Assembly: GCA_026388915.1 (NCBI GenBank)
Contig: JAPLIW010000612.1
Span: forward strand, 1-7,863
DNA from: Deltaproteobacteria bacterium
GTDB taxonomy: Bacteria > Desulfobacterota > SM23-61
DNA length: 7,863 nt
Direction: 5' to 3'
The notes under the pieces: generated by a model
Told to the model about the DNA's origin: nothing
The model's input: the letters and a program-made list of their open reading frames with translations, nothing else
Database searches by the model: none
Part shown: piece after piece, positions 1 to 5,663 of the stretch
Position numbering within the stretch: position 1 is the first letter of the stretch
Layout: every line of letters begins with the position of its first letter
Translations under genes and position numbers: made by a program

Positions 1-3
1 TTT

Positions 4-471
4 TTAGCCTTTCAAGAGACGGGCGGTTTCTTTCAGCGCTTTTTTCCTTTTCACCGGCCTGATTTTGCCGGGAAATTCCTGGGCTCCCTCCAAGGCGTTG
101 AAAAAACGGTCGAGAAGGTCTCCGCTGGAAGTGGGGACCAGGAAAAGGTGAGTGTGGGGAATTCTCCTTCCCCGGGCATACATGCAGACAAAGTCCGGAC
201 GGAGAATTTTCATCATTCTCCGGGCCAGCTTTCTGGCCATGGCGAACAGGCTTCGCGTTTCCTCCCTGGTCAAATCGTGCCACCAGGGAACGTGCCTCTT
301 GGGAAGCACCAGGCAATGGCCCCGGTTAAGCGGGTGGATGTCCAGAATCGCCAGGGAAAGCCTGTCTTCGGAGACTCGATACGCTCCGGCTTTTCGCGCG
401 ACGATCTGGCAGAAAATGCAGGGAGAGGTTTTGACTCGCTTCTCGGTTTTGCCTTTCTCTTTCCCCTTCAT
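4..471 (-). CDS. HIT-family (histidine triad) protein with atypical triad
   Basis: This 155-aa protein belongs to the HIT superfamily of nucleotide hydrolases and transferases; its substrate cannot be told from sequence. A basic N-terminus leads to a CxxC pair (C18, C21), which in related HIT proteins binds zinc with histidines. The HIT core follows: DIHPLNRGHCLVLPKRH at about 44-60, then the triad region IPHTHLFLVP at about 104-113. H106 and H108 fit the first two triad positions, H108 being the expected nucleophile. The third position, normally His, is F110. The loop before the triad is short (YARGRR) in place of the long NNG..AGQ type. The C-terminal part (SGDLLDRFFNALEG, then a Lys/Arg-rich tail) is not part of the minimal HIT fold. 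ATG at 469-471 is preceded by GGGGGAACG, a weak ribosome site. The gene ends in TAA three bases from the window edge and diverges from the 674-985 gene. Family assignment is firm; catalytic competence is uncertain. Confidence 0.88.
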   Translation of the reverse strand: MKGKEKGKTEKRVKTSPCIFCQIVARKAGAYRVSEDRLSLAILDIHPLNRGHCLVLPKRHVPWWHDLTREETRSLFAMARKLARRMMKILRPDFVCMYARGRRIPHTHLFLVPTSSGDLLDRFFNALEGAQEFPGKIRPVKRKKALKETARLLKG

Positions 472-627
472 CGTTCCCCCAGCTTAAGTTAATTTCCTCT
501 TCAGCGGCCGAATCGCCCCAAAAGGGATTTTCCCCCTTGCTAACCCCCCGGTGATTATGACATGATAGGCAAAAAGAGCCCAGCAGTTTGAAGATTAGGA
601 AAGGCTCCTGGGTTTTTAATCTTTTTA

Positions 628-662
628 CTCTATGCGCTCGGCGCCATGCTCTTTGCGCCTTT
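628..662 (+). repeat. Degenerate heptamer array in the leader of the unknown gene
   Basis: Five 7-nt units lie in register here. The units at 628 (CTCTATG) and 649 (CTCTTTG) are near-identical and exactly 21 bases apart; the units at 635, 642 and 656 begin CGC. The array also forms a small stem, GGCGC at 640-644 with GCGCC at 655-659, only a few bases before the ribosome site at 664-668. It adds an apparent upstream ATG at 632, in frame with the gene, whose translation is simply translated repeat. The array is weaker and more degenerate than the others in the window. Confidence 0.5.
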
Positions 663-669
663 GGGAGGA
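663..669 (+). promoter_or_regulatory. Ribosome binding site deciding the start at 674
   Basis: GGGAGGA lies five bases before ATG 674-676. It supports that start over the in-frame ATG at 632, which has no Shine-Dalgarno sequence and would add residues encoded by the repeat leader. Confidence 0.75.
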
Positions 670-673
670 AATC

Positions 674-985
674 ATGAGGATCAAGGTTCGGGATGAAAAA
701 ATCGCCAAGGCCATCAAGAAACTGGAGGGAATCGACATCGTTCTCAAGGGCGTGGAGGACGCCAAAAAGGCCCTGCGGTTGATTCTGCGCCGGACCGAGA
801 TATCCAAGACTCCGGACTACGCGGGGTTGAAGGACATCGCCGTAACCCAGGTCATCGAATCCCGCACCAGTGCGGTGGAGAATCTCATCTCCTACGAGAT
901 CGAATTCGTCCTGACCGACGCCCGATACACGGATATGGAGATCGGCCTGATCAAAGAGCTGCAATCCCTGTTCGAAAAACTATGA
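674..985 (+). CDS. Small hypothetical protein, charged and probably alpha/beta
   Basis: I do not recognise this 103-aa protein. It has no cysteine, no signal peptide and no membrane segment, so it is probably cytoplasmic. The N-terminal 45 residues are rich in Lys, Glu and Leu and look helical (KVRDEKIAKAIKKLEGIDIV, then KGVEDAKKALRLILRR). A middle part, GLKDIAVTQVIESRTSAVEN, is followed by an ISYEIEFVLTDARYT strand-like stretch and a C-terminal helix ending LFEKL. ATG 674 was chosen because a good GGAGG lies five bases before it. The reading frame shows a clear preference for G or C at third codon positions, which supports real coding over the antisense frame. It points toward the radical SAM gene, 41 bases away, and diverges from the HIT gene, so it is probably a single-gene transcript. 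No function is proposed. Confidence 0.72.
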   Translation: MRIKVRDEKIAKAIKKLEGIDIVLKGVEDAKKALRLILRRTEISKTPDYAGLKDIAVTQVIESRTSAVENLISYEIEFVLTDARYTDMEIGLIKELQSLFEKL

Positions 986-993
986 TAAAAAAT

Positions 994-1063
994 GTTTCGC
1001 GTTTCGGGTTTCGGGTTGAGGAGCTTTTACTCAACACTCAGGACTCCGCACTCAGAACTTTTC
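994..1063. repeat. Continuous heptamer-periodic array between convergent genes
   Basis: Ten consecutive 7-nt windows starting at 994 keep the same register. The left part uses GTTTCGG-type units (994, 1001, 1008, then GTTGAGG at 1015). After a T-rich unit at 1022, the right part uses ACTCARN-type units (1029 ACTCAAC, 1036 ACTCAGG, 1050 ACTCAGA). The change of unit falls at a small inverted repeat, GTTGAG 1015-1020 with CTCAAC 1030-1035. The right half lies inside the 3' end of the radical SAM reading frame and encodes its last residues and stop codon. No U-tract directly follows the hairpin on either strand, so it is not a classical terminator. Confidence 0.7.
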
Positions 1064-2763
1064 TTGCCTTCTAGCAGGGCTGCCTGGTACTCCTTCCAGA
1101 GGTACTCTTTCCTCACCCCCTGATCGATGAAGTCCCAGGGGAGGATTTCTTCGAAGGCTCGTTCGCGGTAGACGTAAAAATCGGGGTTTACATCAACCGA
1201 GCGGTAGGCCTGGGGCCAGTTTCCTCCCAGCTTGTGGGCGGCCAGAAGCAGCCGTCCCACCCTCCGATCCCCCCGGCACAGGAGATTTTGCAGGTAGGCC
1301 CATTTGGGGAGATCGGCGGTCACGGAAATATTCCGGTCTTTGCGGAAACCGTCCTTTATCCATTTCATTTTTTCATTCAACCCCCGGAGTTCTTCGAAGG
1401 GATGCCACTGGAAAGGAGTCCCCGGTTTGGGAACGAAGGAATTCAGGCTGACGGTGATCTTTTCCGGTTTTTTCTTGCCGGGCGATTTCACCAGGGCATG
1501 GTGCTGAATTTTCCGGGTCAGATCGATGATGGCCTTCACATCTTCCCTGCTCTCCTCCGGAAGCCCGACCATGAAATAGAGGCGGAAGTTTTTGAAACCC
1601 CGTTCCGCAAGGGTTTCGACCGCACCCAGGATGGTTTCTTCGGTAAAACCTTTCTTGATGATCCGGCGCATTCTTTCCGAGCCCGTTTCCGGGGCCAGGG
1701 TGATGGTCTTCTGCCCGCTCTGGAAAGTCAGGTCGGCAAGTTGGGGGGAAAGGGAATCGACCCGCAGGGAGGAAAAGGAGAGGGGGATTTTGTCCTGCAG
1801 GATCTCCCGCCCGAGAGAGAGGATCCCGGGATAGTCGGAGATGGCCGCCCCCACCAGCCCCACCTTCTCCGCTTTTCCCTTTCCTAGGACCGCAGCTTTC
1901 TCCAGCAGCCCGGCATCCCGATGGCGATAGGGGAAATAGGCGTAGCAGCCCGCGCAAAAACGGCATCCTCTCCGGCAGCCGCGGCTGAGCTCCAGCAGGA
2001 GCATGTTCGAAAGCTCGGTGTTGGGGGTCACGATGGGAGAGACCGTGACCGAGGCATTCAGATCCTTGAGCCAGGCTTTATTCACCCGGGCGGGAAAGCC
2101 TTTTTCCGGGGTGAAGGATTCAATCGTTCCATCCGGCTTGTAGGTAAGGGTGTAGGACCGGGGGACGTAAACCCCTTCCAGAGCGGCCAAATCGGACTCC
2201 AAGGCTTCTTTCGACCAGCCCTCCTCTCGACCTTTCCGCAGGCATTCGGTGAGGGGGCCGATCACTTCTTCCGCTTCTCCGATCACGAAGAAATCCACGA
2301 AATCGGCCAGGGGCTCCGGGTTCATCATGATCGCGGCTCCCCCGGCCATGACCAGGGGATCACTCTCCGCGCGGTCTTTTCTCAGCAGGGGAATCCCGGC
2401 CAGATCCATCATCGTAAGGAGATGGGGGTAGTCATTTTCGTACGAGACGGAAAAGGCCAGGATATCGAAGGATCGGACCGGCCGCTGGGACTCCAGGGAG
2501 AAGAGGGGAGTAGCCGTTCTGCGGTATTCCGGAATATCCTCCGGGTCCGGCAGAAAGGCTCTTTGACAAACGGTCTCGGGAGTCTGGTTGAAGAGCCAGT
2601 AGACGGCCTGGAACCCCAGGTTGGACATAGCCGTGTAATAGCGGTTGGGATAGGCCAGGGCGATGGATAGCCCCTCTCCCCGGCCTTTGAACTCAGGGAG
2701 AGGCAGGATCTGATGTTCCTGGGAAAGGAGGCGGTGGGCTTTTTCATGAAGCCTTCGGGACAT
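1027..2763 (-). CDS. Radical SAM protein, B12-binding-like (TIGR03960-type relative), downstream of ftsZ
   Basis: A 578-aa radical SAM enzyme; the reaction is unknown. Residues about 30-170 resemble the B12-binding-like N-terminal region of the TIGR03960-type family, with conserved segments ALAYPNRYYTAMSNLGFQ, PLFSLESQRPVRSFDILAFS and PLVMAGGAAIMMNPEPLADF. The [4Fe-4S]/SAM motif CRRGCRFC is at C263, C267 and C270, with a further cysteine at C273. Later radical SAM landmarks are APETGSERM (357-365), YFMVGLPEE (396-404) and FVPKPGTPFQW (443-453). ATG 2761-2763 was chosen because family members usually begin about 35 residues before the ALAYPN segment. A GTG at 2842-2844 would extend the frame by 27 residues, but these are translated from a heptamer repeat array. 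Neither start has a strong ribosome site. The last ten or so residues (after LLEGKK) are also repeat-encoded. The gene follows ftsZ on the same strand and is probably co-transcribed with it. Family assignment is strong; the start and function are not. Confidence 0.92.
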   Translation of the reverse strand: MSRRLHEKAHRLLSQEHQILPLPEFKGRGEGLSIALAYPNRYYTAMSNLGFQAVYWLFNQTPETVCQRAFLPDPEDIPEYRRTATPLFSLESQRPVRSFDILAFSVSYENDYPHLLTMMDLAGIPLLRKDRAESDPLVMAGGAAIMMNPEPLADFVDFFVIGEAEEVIGPLTECLRKGREEGWSKEALESDLAALEGVYVPRSYTLTYKPDGTIESFTPEKGFPARVNKAWLKDLNASVTVSPIVTPNTELSNMLLLELSRGCRRGCRFCAGCYAYFPYRHRDAGLLEKAAVLGKGKAEKVGLVGAAISDYPGILSLGREILQDKIPLSFSSLRVDSLSPQLADLTFQSGQKTITLAPETGSERMRRIIKKGFTEETILGAVETLAERGFKNFRLYFMVGLPEESREDVKAIIDLTRKIQHHALVKSPGKKKPEKITVSLNSFVPKPGTPFQWHPFEELRGLNEKMKWIKDGFRKDRNISVTADLPKWAYLQNLLCRGDRRVGRLLLAAHKLGGNWPQAYRSVDVNPDFYVYRERAFEEILPWDFIDQGVRKEYLWKEYQAALLEGKKSSECGVLSVE

Positions 2764-2765
2764 AA

Positions 2766-2842
2766 AGACAGCTTTCAGCCATCCGCGATCAGCAGACAGC
2801 TTCTTGCGTCTTTCACGGAAAGCTGACCGCTGATCGCTGATC
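2766..2842. repeat. Inverted heptamer-periodic array between ftsZ and the radical SAM gene
   Basis: Eleven 7-nt windows from 2766 to 2842 keep one register. On the plus strand the left part has units ending in AGC (AGACAGC at 2766 and again at 2794, GATCAGC at 2787). The right part has the reverse complement type (GCTGACC at 2822, GCTGATC at 2829 and 2836). The middle units (2801-2821) are degenerate. GCGATCAGC at 2785-2793 and GCTGATCGC at 2829-2837 are perfect 9-bp complements, so the transcript could fold across the array. It ends ten bases short of the ftsZ stop codon. Confidence 0.65.
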
Positions 2843-2852
2843 ACTGTTTTTC

Positions 2853-4046
2853 TTAATCCGCTTGCTTCCTCAGAAAGGTGGGGATGTCGTATTCATCTTC
2901 CGTGCCCAGGTTGGAGGAGACCCGCCCCCGGGCCGCCTTGGCAATCCGCTCCTGAACCTCCTTGGGCTTCTCCGACCGCAGGAAGGTGGGAATCTCCCGG
3001 TTCTCCTCTTTGCGGGTGAAGTTCACCACCACCCTTTCCCGCTCCGGGGAAAGGGAGGCCGCCTCGGGAACACGCTCTTCCTTGCTGTCGGCTCTCCCGA
3101 ATCCGGTGGCTATCACCGTGATCCGCATCTCATCCTTCATCTTCTCGTCGATCACCGCTCCGAAGATGATGTTGGCGTCCTCATGGGCCTCCTCCTGGAT
3201 CAGCATGCAGGCTTCGTTGACCTCGAAGATTCCCAGGTCGGGGCCCCCGATGACGCTGATCAGGATTCCCCGGGCGCCGGTGATGGTGATGTCTTCCAGG
3301 AGCGGGCTGGAGATGGCGCGCTGGGCCGCTTCGGCCGCCCTCTTTTCTCCGCTGGCCGCACCGGTTCCCATCAGGGCCATTCCCATTTCGCCCATCACCG
3401 TCCGAACGTCGGCGAAGTCCAGGTTGATCAGCCCTTCCACGGTGATGAGGTCGGAGATCCCCCTCACCGCCTGGAGCAGGACCTCATCGGCTTTGCGGAA
3501 GGCCTCCAGGAGAGACAAGTCCTTGCCGGCGATGTTCAGGAGCCTCTGGTTCGGGATGGTGATCAAAGTGTCCACGCATTTGCGCAGTTCCTTCAATCCC
3601 TCCTCCGCCTGGCGCTGTCTCTTTTTGCCCTCGAAGAGGAAGGGTTTGGTGACCACGGCCACGGTCAGCGCCCCCGCTTCCTTGGCGACGGTGGCCAGGA
3701 TGGGCGCTCCCCCGGTGCCGGTTCCCCCGCCCATGCCGGCGGTGATGAAGACCATGTCCGCCCCGGACAGCATTTCCCGGAGACGGTCGCGATCCTCCAG
3801 GGTGGCATTCCTCCCGATTTCGGGATGCGCCCCGGCGCCCAGCCCCTTGGTCAGATTGGCCCCCAGCTGGACCTTGATCGGAGCGGCGCAGGCGGACAAG
3901 GCCTGGGCATCGGTATTGGCGCCGATGAATTCCACCCCCCGCAGGCCGGACTTGATCATGGTATTGACCGCGTTGCAGCCCCCTCCGCCGATCCCCACCA
4001 CTTTCAAGTTGGCCCCGGTCTTCTGACTCTCTTCCATTTCAAACAT
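2853..4046 (-). CDS. ftsZ: Cell division protein FtsZ
   Basis: The tubulin-like GTPase that polymerises into the cytoplasmic division ring; 397 aa, normal length. The GTPase domain starts with VVGIGGGGCNAVN (16-28) and the GTP-binding tubulin signature GGGTGTG (107-113). The T7 catalytic loop is NLDFADVRTVM (208-218), with D210 and D213 placed to complete the active site of the neighbouring subunit. The C-terminal domain ends near residue 320 and a charged linker follows. The conserved C-terminal peptide that binds FtsA and other partners is DIPTFLRKQAD (387-397). A second copy of its core, EIPTFLR, sits in the linker at 351-357. ATG 4044-4046 was chosen because AAGGAGGT lies six bases upstream; an in-frame TTG at 4067 overlaps that ribosome site. 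Two other Met codons lie close by (residues 1 and 4). The gene is 223 bases downstream of ftsA, with a repeat-filled gap between. Confidence 0.98.
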   Translation of the reverse strand: MFEMEESQKTGANLKVVGIGGGGCNAVNTMIKSGLRGVEFIGANTDAQALSACAAPIKVQLGANLTKGLGAGAHPEIGRNATLEDRDRLREMLSGADMVFITAGMGGGTGTGGAPILATVAKEAGALTVAVVTKPFLFEGKKRQRQAEEGLKELRKCVDTLITIPNQRLLNIAGKDLSLLEAFRKADEVLLQAVRGISDLITVEGLINLDFADVRTVMGEMGMALMGTGAASGEKRAAEAAQRAISSPLLEDITITGARGILISVIGGPDLGIFEVNEACMLIQEEAHEDANIIFGAVIDEKMKDEMRITVIATGFGRADSKEERVPEAASLSPERERVVVNFTRKEENREIPTFLRSEKPKEVQERIAKAARGRVSSNLGTEDEYDIPTFLRKQAD

Positions 4047-4052
4047 CCCCCC

Positions 4053-4060
4053 ACCTCCTT
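4053..4060 (-). promoter_or_regulatory. Perfect ribosome binding site of ftsZ
   Basis: On the minus strand the sequence is AAGGAGGT, fully complementary to the usual 16S rRNA anti-Shine-Dalgarno. Six G residues separate it from ATG 4046. It is the strongest ribosome site in the window, in keeping with the high FtsZ level cells need, and it rules out the upstream TTG start. Confidence 0.9.
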
Positions 4061-4070
4061 GAATCAAATT

Positions 4071-4270
4071 CGGAATTCGGAATGCGGAATTCGGAATTTC
4101 CTCCCTCCCCGACCCTCCCCCTTAAAGGGAAAGGAATGGAGGGGAGTCATTCCCCATTCGGCATCCTGCTTTCCGCAATTTATTGTCTCTCCCTCATTCC
4201 GTATTACCCAATCCGCCTTTTTTTCGGTTCCTCTTCATTCCGCATTCCCAATTCCGCATTCCGCATTCGT
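4071..4270. repeat. Inverted heptamer arrays filling the ftsA-ftsZ gap
   Basis: At the ftsZ side (4071-4098) four tandem CGGAATK units lie on the plus strand. At the ftsA side (4236-4270) five tandem CATTCCG-type units lie in the opposite orientation and run up to the ftsA stop codon. Scattered copies (CATTCCC 4148, CATTCGG 4155, CTTTCCG 4169, CATTCCG 4195) extend into the middle. CGGAATGCGGAAT at 4078-4090 is perfectly complementary to 4251-4263, giving a 13-bp arm pair across about 160 bases. A C-rich/G-rich block at 4099-4147 with a small CCCTT/AAGGG palindrome interrupts the arrays. I see no credible promoter, but ftsZ often has its own promoters, so one may be hidden here. Confidence 0.75.
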
Positions 4271-5505
4271 TAGGTGAATTCCCCGAACCACCTCTTCATC
4301 CGCGTACCCACCTTGCCCCAGAACTTACGATCGCCGCTCTTGAAACGGACCGCGGCCCCGTGGCGCTTGCCGAAGAGGATGAGGCCGACCGCGGCGGCAT
4401 ACATGGGATGGTTCACCACATCCATCAGGCCGCCCACCCCCGTCGGGTATCCCCGCCGCACCGGAAGGTTGAAGATCTGCTCCACCAGCTCCGGCAGCCC
4501 TTCCAGGGAAGCGGATCCCCCGGTGAGCACCACTCCCGAGGGAATCAAATTTTCGTACCCGGATTTGACGATCTCCCGATGGACCAGGGTGAAAATCTCC
4601 TCCATCCGGGGCTCGATGATCTCGGAGAGGATCTGCCGCGACAGCGAACGGGCCCGCCTCCCTCCCACGCTGGGCACTTCGATGGTCTCTTCCTTCTTCA
4701 CCATGGAAGTCAGGGCGCAACCGTATTTGGTCTTGATCTTCTCCGATTCCACCAGCGGCGTCCGCAGCCCCACGGCGATGTCGTTGGTCACCTGATTGCC
4801 CCCCAGGCCGAGGCTGGAGGTGTGGCGCACCGCCCCCATGGAATAGACGATGCAGTCCGTGGTTCCCCCGCCGATATCCACCAGAGCCACTCCCAGCTCC
4901 TTCTCGTCGTGAAGGAGGACCGCTTCGCTGGCCGCCAGCTGATCCAGGACGATGTCATTGACCTCCAGGCCGGTCCGGTTGCAGCAGCGGATGATGTTCT
5001 GGGTCGAGGTTCCCGCTCCGGTGACGATGTGCACCTTGGCTTCCAGCCGTACCCCGGACATCCCCAGGGGCTCCATGATCCCGTCCTGGTCGTCCACGAT
5101 GAATTCCTGGGGCAGAACGTGCAGGACCTCTCGGTCGTTGGGAATGGCCACGGCCCGAGCCGCATCGATGACCCGCTTGACGTCATTTTCGGTGACTTCC
5201 CGGTTCTTCACCGCCACCACCCCGTGGCTGTTGAACCCGCGGATGTGGCTCCCGGCGATTCCGCAGTAAACCGCGCTGATCTCCGTCCCGGCCATCAGCT
5301 CCGCTTCCTCCATGGTTTTGCGGATCGATTCCACGGTGGCGTCGATGTTGATGATCACCCCCTTGCGCATTCCCTTGGAGGGATGGGTGCCGATCCCGAC
5401 GATGTCCACCCCGGTGTCGGTCACCTCTCCCACGATGGCGCAGATCTTGGTGGTCCCGATGTCCAGCCCGACGATGACGTTTTCTTTCTTTCCCTTTTTA
5501 GCCAT
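4270..5505 (-). CDS. ftsA: Cell division protein FtsA
   Basis: Actin-like ATPase that tethers FtsZ filaments to the inner face of the membrane and helps recruit later divisome proteins; 411 aa, normal length. Visible signatures are phosphate-1 GLDIGTTK (13-20), the FtsA-specific 1C subdomain including GSHIRGFNSHGVV (85-97), phosphate-2 LVDIGGGTTD (208-217) and the adenosine motif GVVLTGGSASLEGL (324-337). The C-terminus, FWGKVGTRMKRWFGEF (395-410), is amphipathic with Trp, Phe and basic residues, as expected of the membrane-targeting helix. ATG 5503-5505 is preceded by AAGGGGAGAGCCCCC. Its GGGGAG ribosome site can pair with the CCCC next to the start in a 4-bp, AGAG-loop hairpin, a possible small brake on translation (inference). 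The gene is 158 bases from ftsQ and 223 from ftsZ, looser spacing than in many dcw clusters. Confidence 0.98.
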   Translation of the reverse strand: MAKKGKKENVIVGLDIGTTKICAIVGEVTDTGVDIVGIGTHPSKGMRKGVIINIDATVESIRKTMEEAELMAGTEISAVYCGIAGSHIRGFNSHGVVAVKNREVTENDVKRVIDAARAVAIPNDREVLHVLPQEFIVDDQDGIMEPLGMSGVRLEAKVHIVTGAGTSTQNIIRCCNRTGLEVNDIVLDQLAASEAVLLHDEKELGVALVDIGGGTTDCIVYSMGAVRHTSSLGLGGNQVTNDIAVGLRTPLVESEKIKTKYGCALTSMVKKEETIEVPSVGGRRARSLSRQILSEIIEPRMEEIFTLVHREIVKSGYENLIPSGVVLTGGSASLEGLPELVEQIFNLPVRRGYPTGVGGLMDVVNHPMYAAAVGLILFGKRHGAAVRFKSGDRKFWGKVGTRMKRWFGEFT

Positions 5506-5588
5506 GGGGGCTCTCCCCTTTTTTGGTCCTGTCCGTTAAGATCCAACTGCCGAGCATGTCCTTCCGCCAAGTTCTCACCGAGAGGAGA

Positions 5589-5604
5589 GGTCTTGCCCAA
5601 GACC
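5589..5604. repeat. Short palindromic hairpin upstream of ftsA
   Basis: GGTCTTG at 5589-5595 pairs with CAAGACC at 5598-5604 across two bases, so in practice a 6-bp stem with a GCCC loop (GGGC in the ftsA-sense transcript). No T-run follows on either strand, so it is not a classical terminator. Its role is unknown. Confidence 0.5.
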
Positions 5605-5619
5605 CCGCGCTTCCCGAAA

Positions 5620-5653
5620 ATCCCCCCTGCCCCCCTTTGGTCAAAGGGGGGAT
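5620..5653. repeat. C6/G6 hairpin repeat in the ftsQ-ftsA gap
   Basis: CCCCCCTTTG at 5630-5639 is perfectly complementary to CAAAGGGGGG at 5642-5651 across two bases. A second ATCCCCCC at 5620-5627 could pair instead with GGGGGGAT at 5646-5653, allowing two alternative folds. The layout resembles dispersed REP-like palindromes with a C-rich pair of runs and a T3/A3 tip that I associate with many environmental bacterial genomes (recollection, not checked). No U-tract follows, so termination is not supported. Confidence 0.65.
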
Positions 5654-5663
5654 CGATGATGGA

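Larger units (their letters stand above)
472..673. other. Divergent intergenic region
   Basis: This 202-base gap separates the HIT gene (leftward) from the unknown gene at 674 (rightward), so promoters for both should lie here. The only promoter-like box on the plus strand is TTTAAT at 615-620 (five of six matches to TATAAT), with no acceptable -35 element 16-18 bases upstream. A long-loop inverted repeat, AGCCCAG at 577-583 with CTGGGTT at 608-614, is followed by T-rich sequence. No gene on the plus strand lies upstream of it to terminate, so its role is unclear. The right end carries the heptamer-periodic leader listed separately. Confidence 0.4.

Noticed and set aside
525..540. Possible sigma-54 (-24/-12) promoter with GG near 525 and TTGC at 537-540.
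   Set aside because: The GG to GC spacing is 12 bases, not 10, and the TGGCA context is missing.
577..625. Inverted repeat AGCCCAG/CTGGGTT followed by T-rich sequence, resembling a terminator.
   Set aside because: The loop is about 24 bases, one pair is G-U, and no plus-strand gene lies upstream to be terminated.
326..964. Long minus-strand open frame opposite the 674-985 gene and overlapping the start of the HIT gene.
   Set aside because: It is antisense to a gene with a good ribosome site and coding bias, is unusually poor in Lys over the overlapping part, shows no recognisable domain, and overlaps the HIT gene in another frame.
994..2842. Short repeats considered as a possible CRISPR array.
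   Set aside because: Units are 7 nt with no spacers of constant length and no cas genes, which does not fit CRISPR.
4044..4067. TTG start at 4067 for ftsZ, adding seven Gly-rich residues.
   Set aside because: The added codons are the Shine-Dalgarno sequence itself. The ATG at 4046 is ideally spaced from AAGGAGGT.
2862..4277. 471-codon plus-strand open frame opposite ftsZ.
   Set aside because: Its sequence is the mirror of the ftsZ codons (rich in Gly, His, Asp, Pro), and it has no domain. High GC at third codon positions commonly opens antisense frames.
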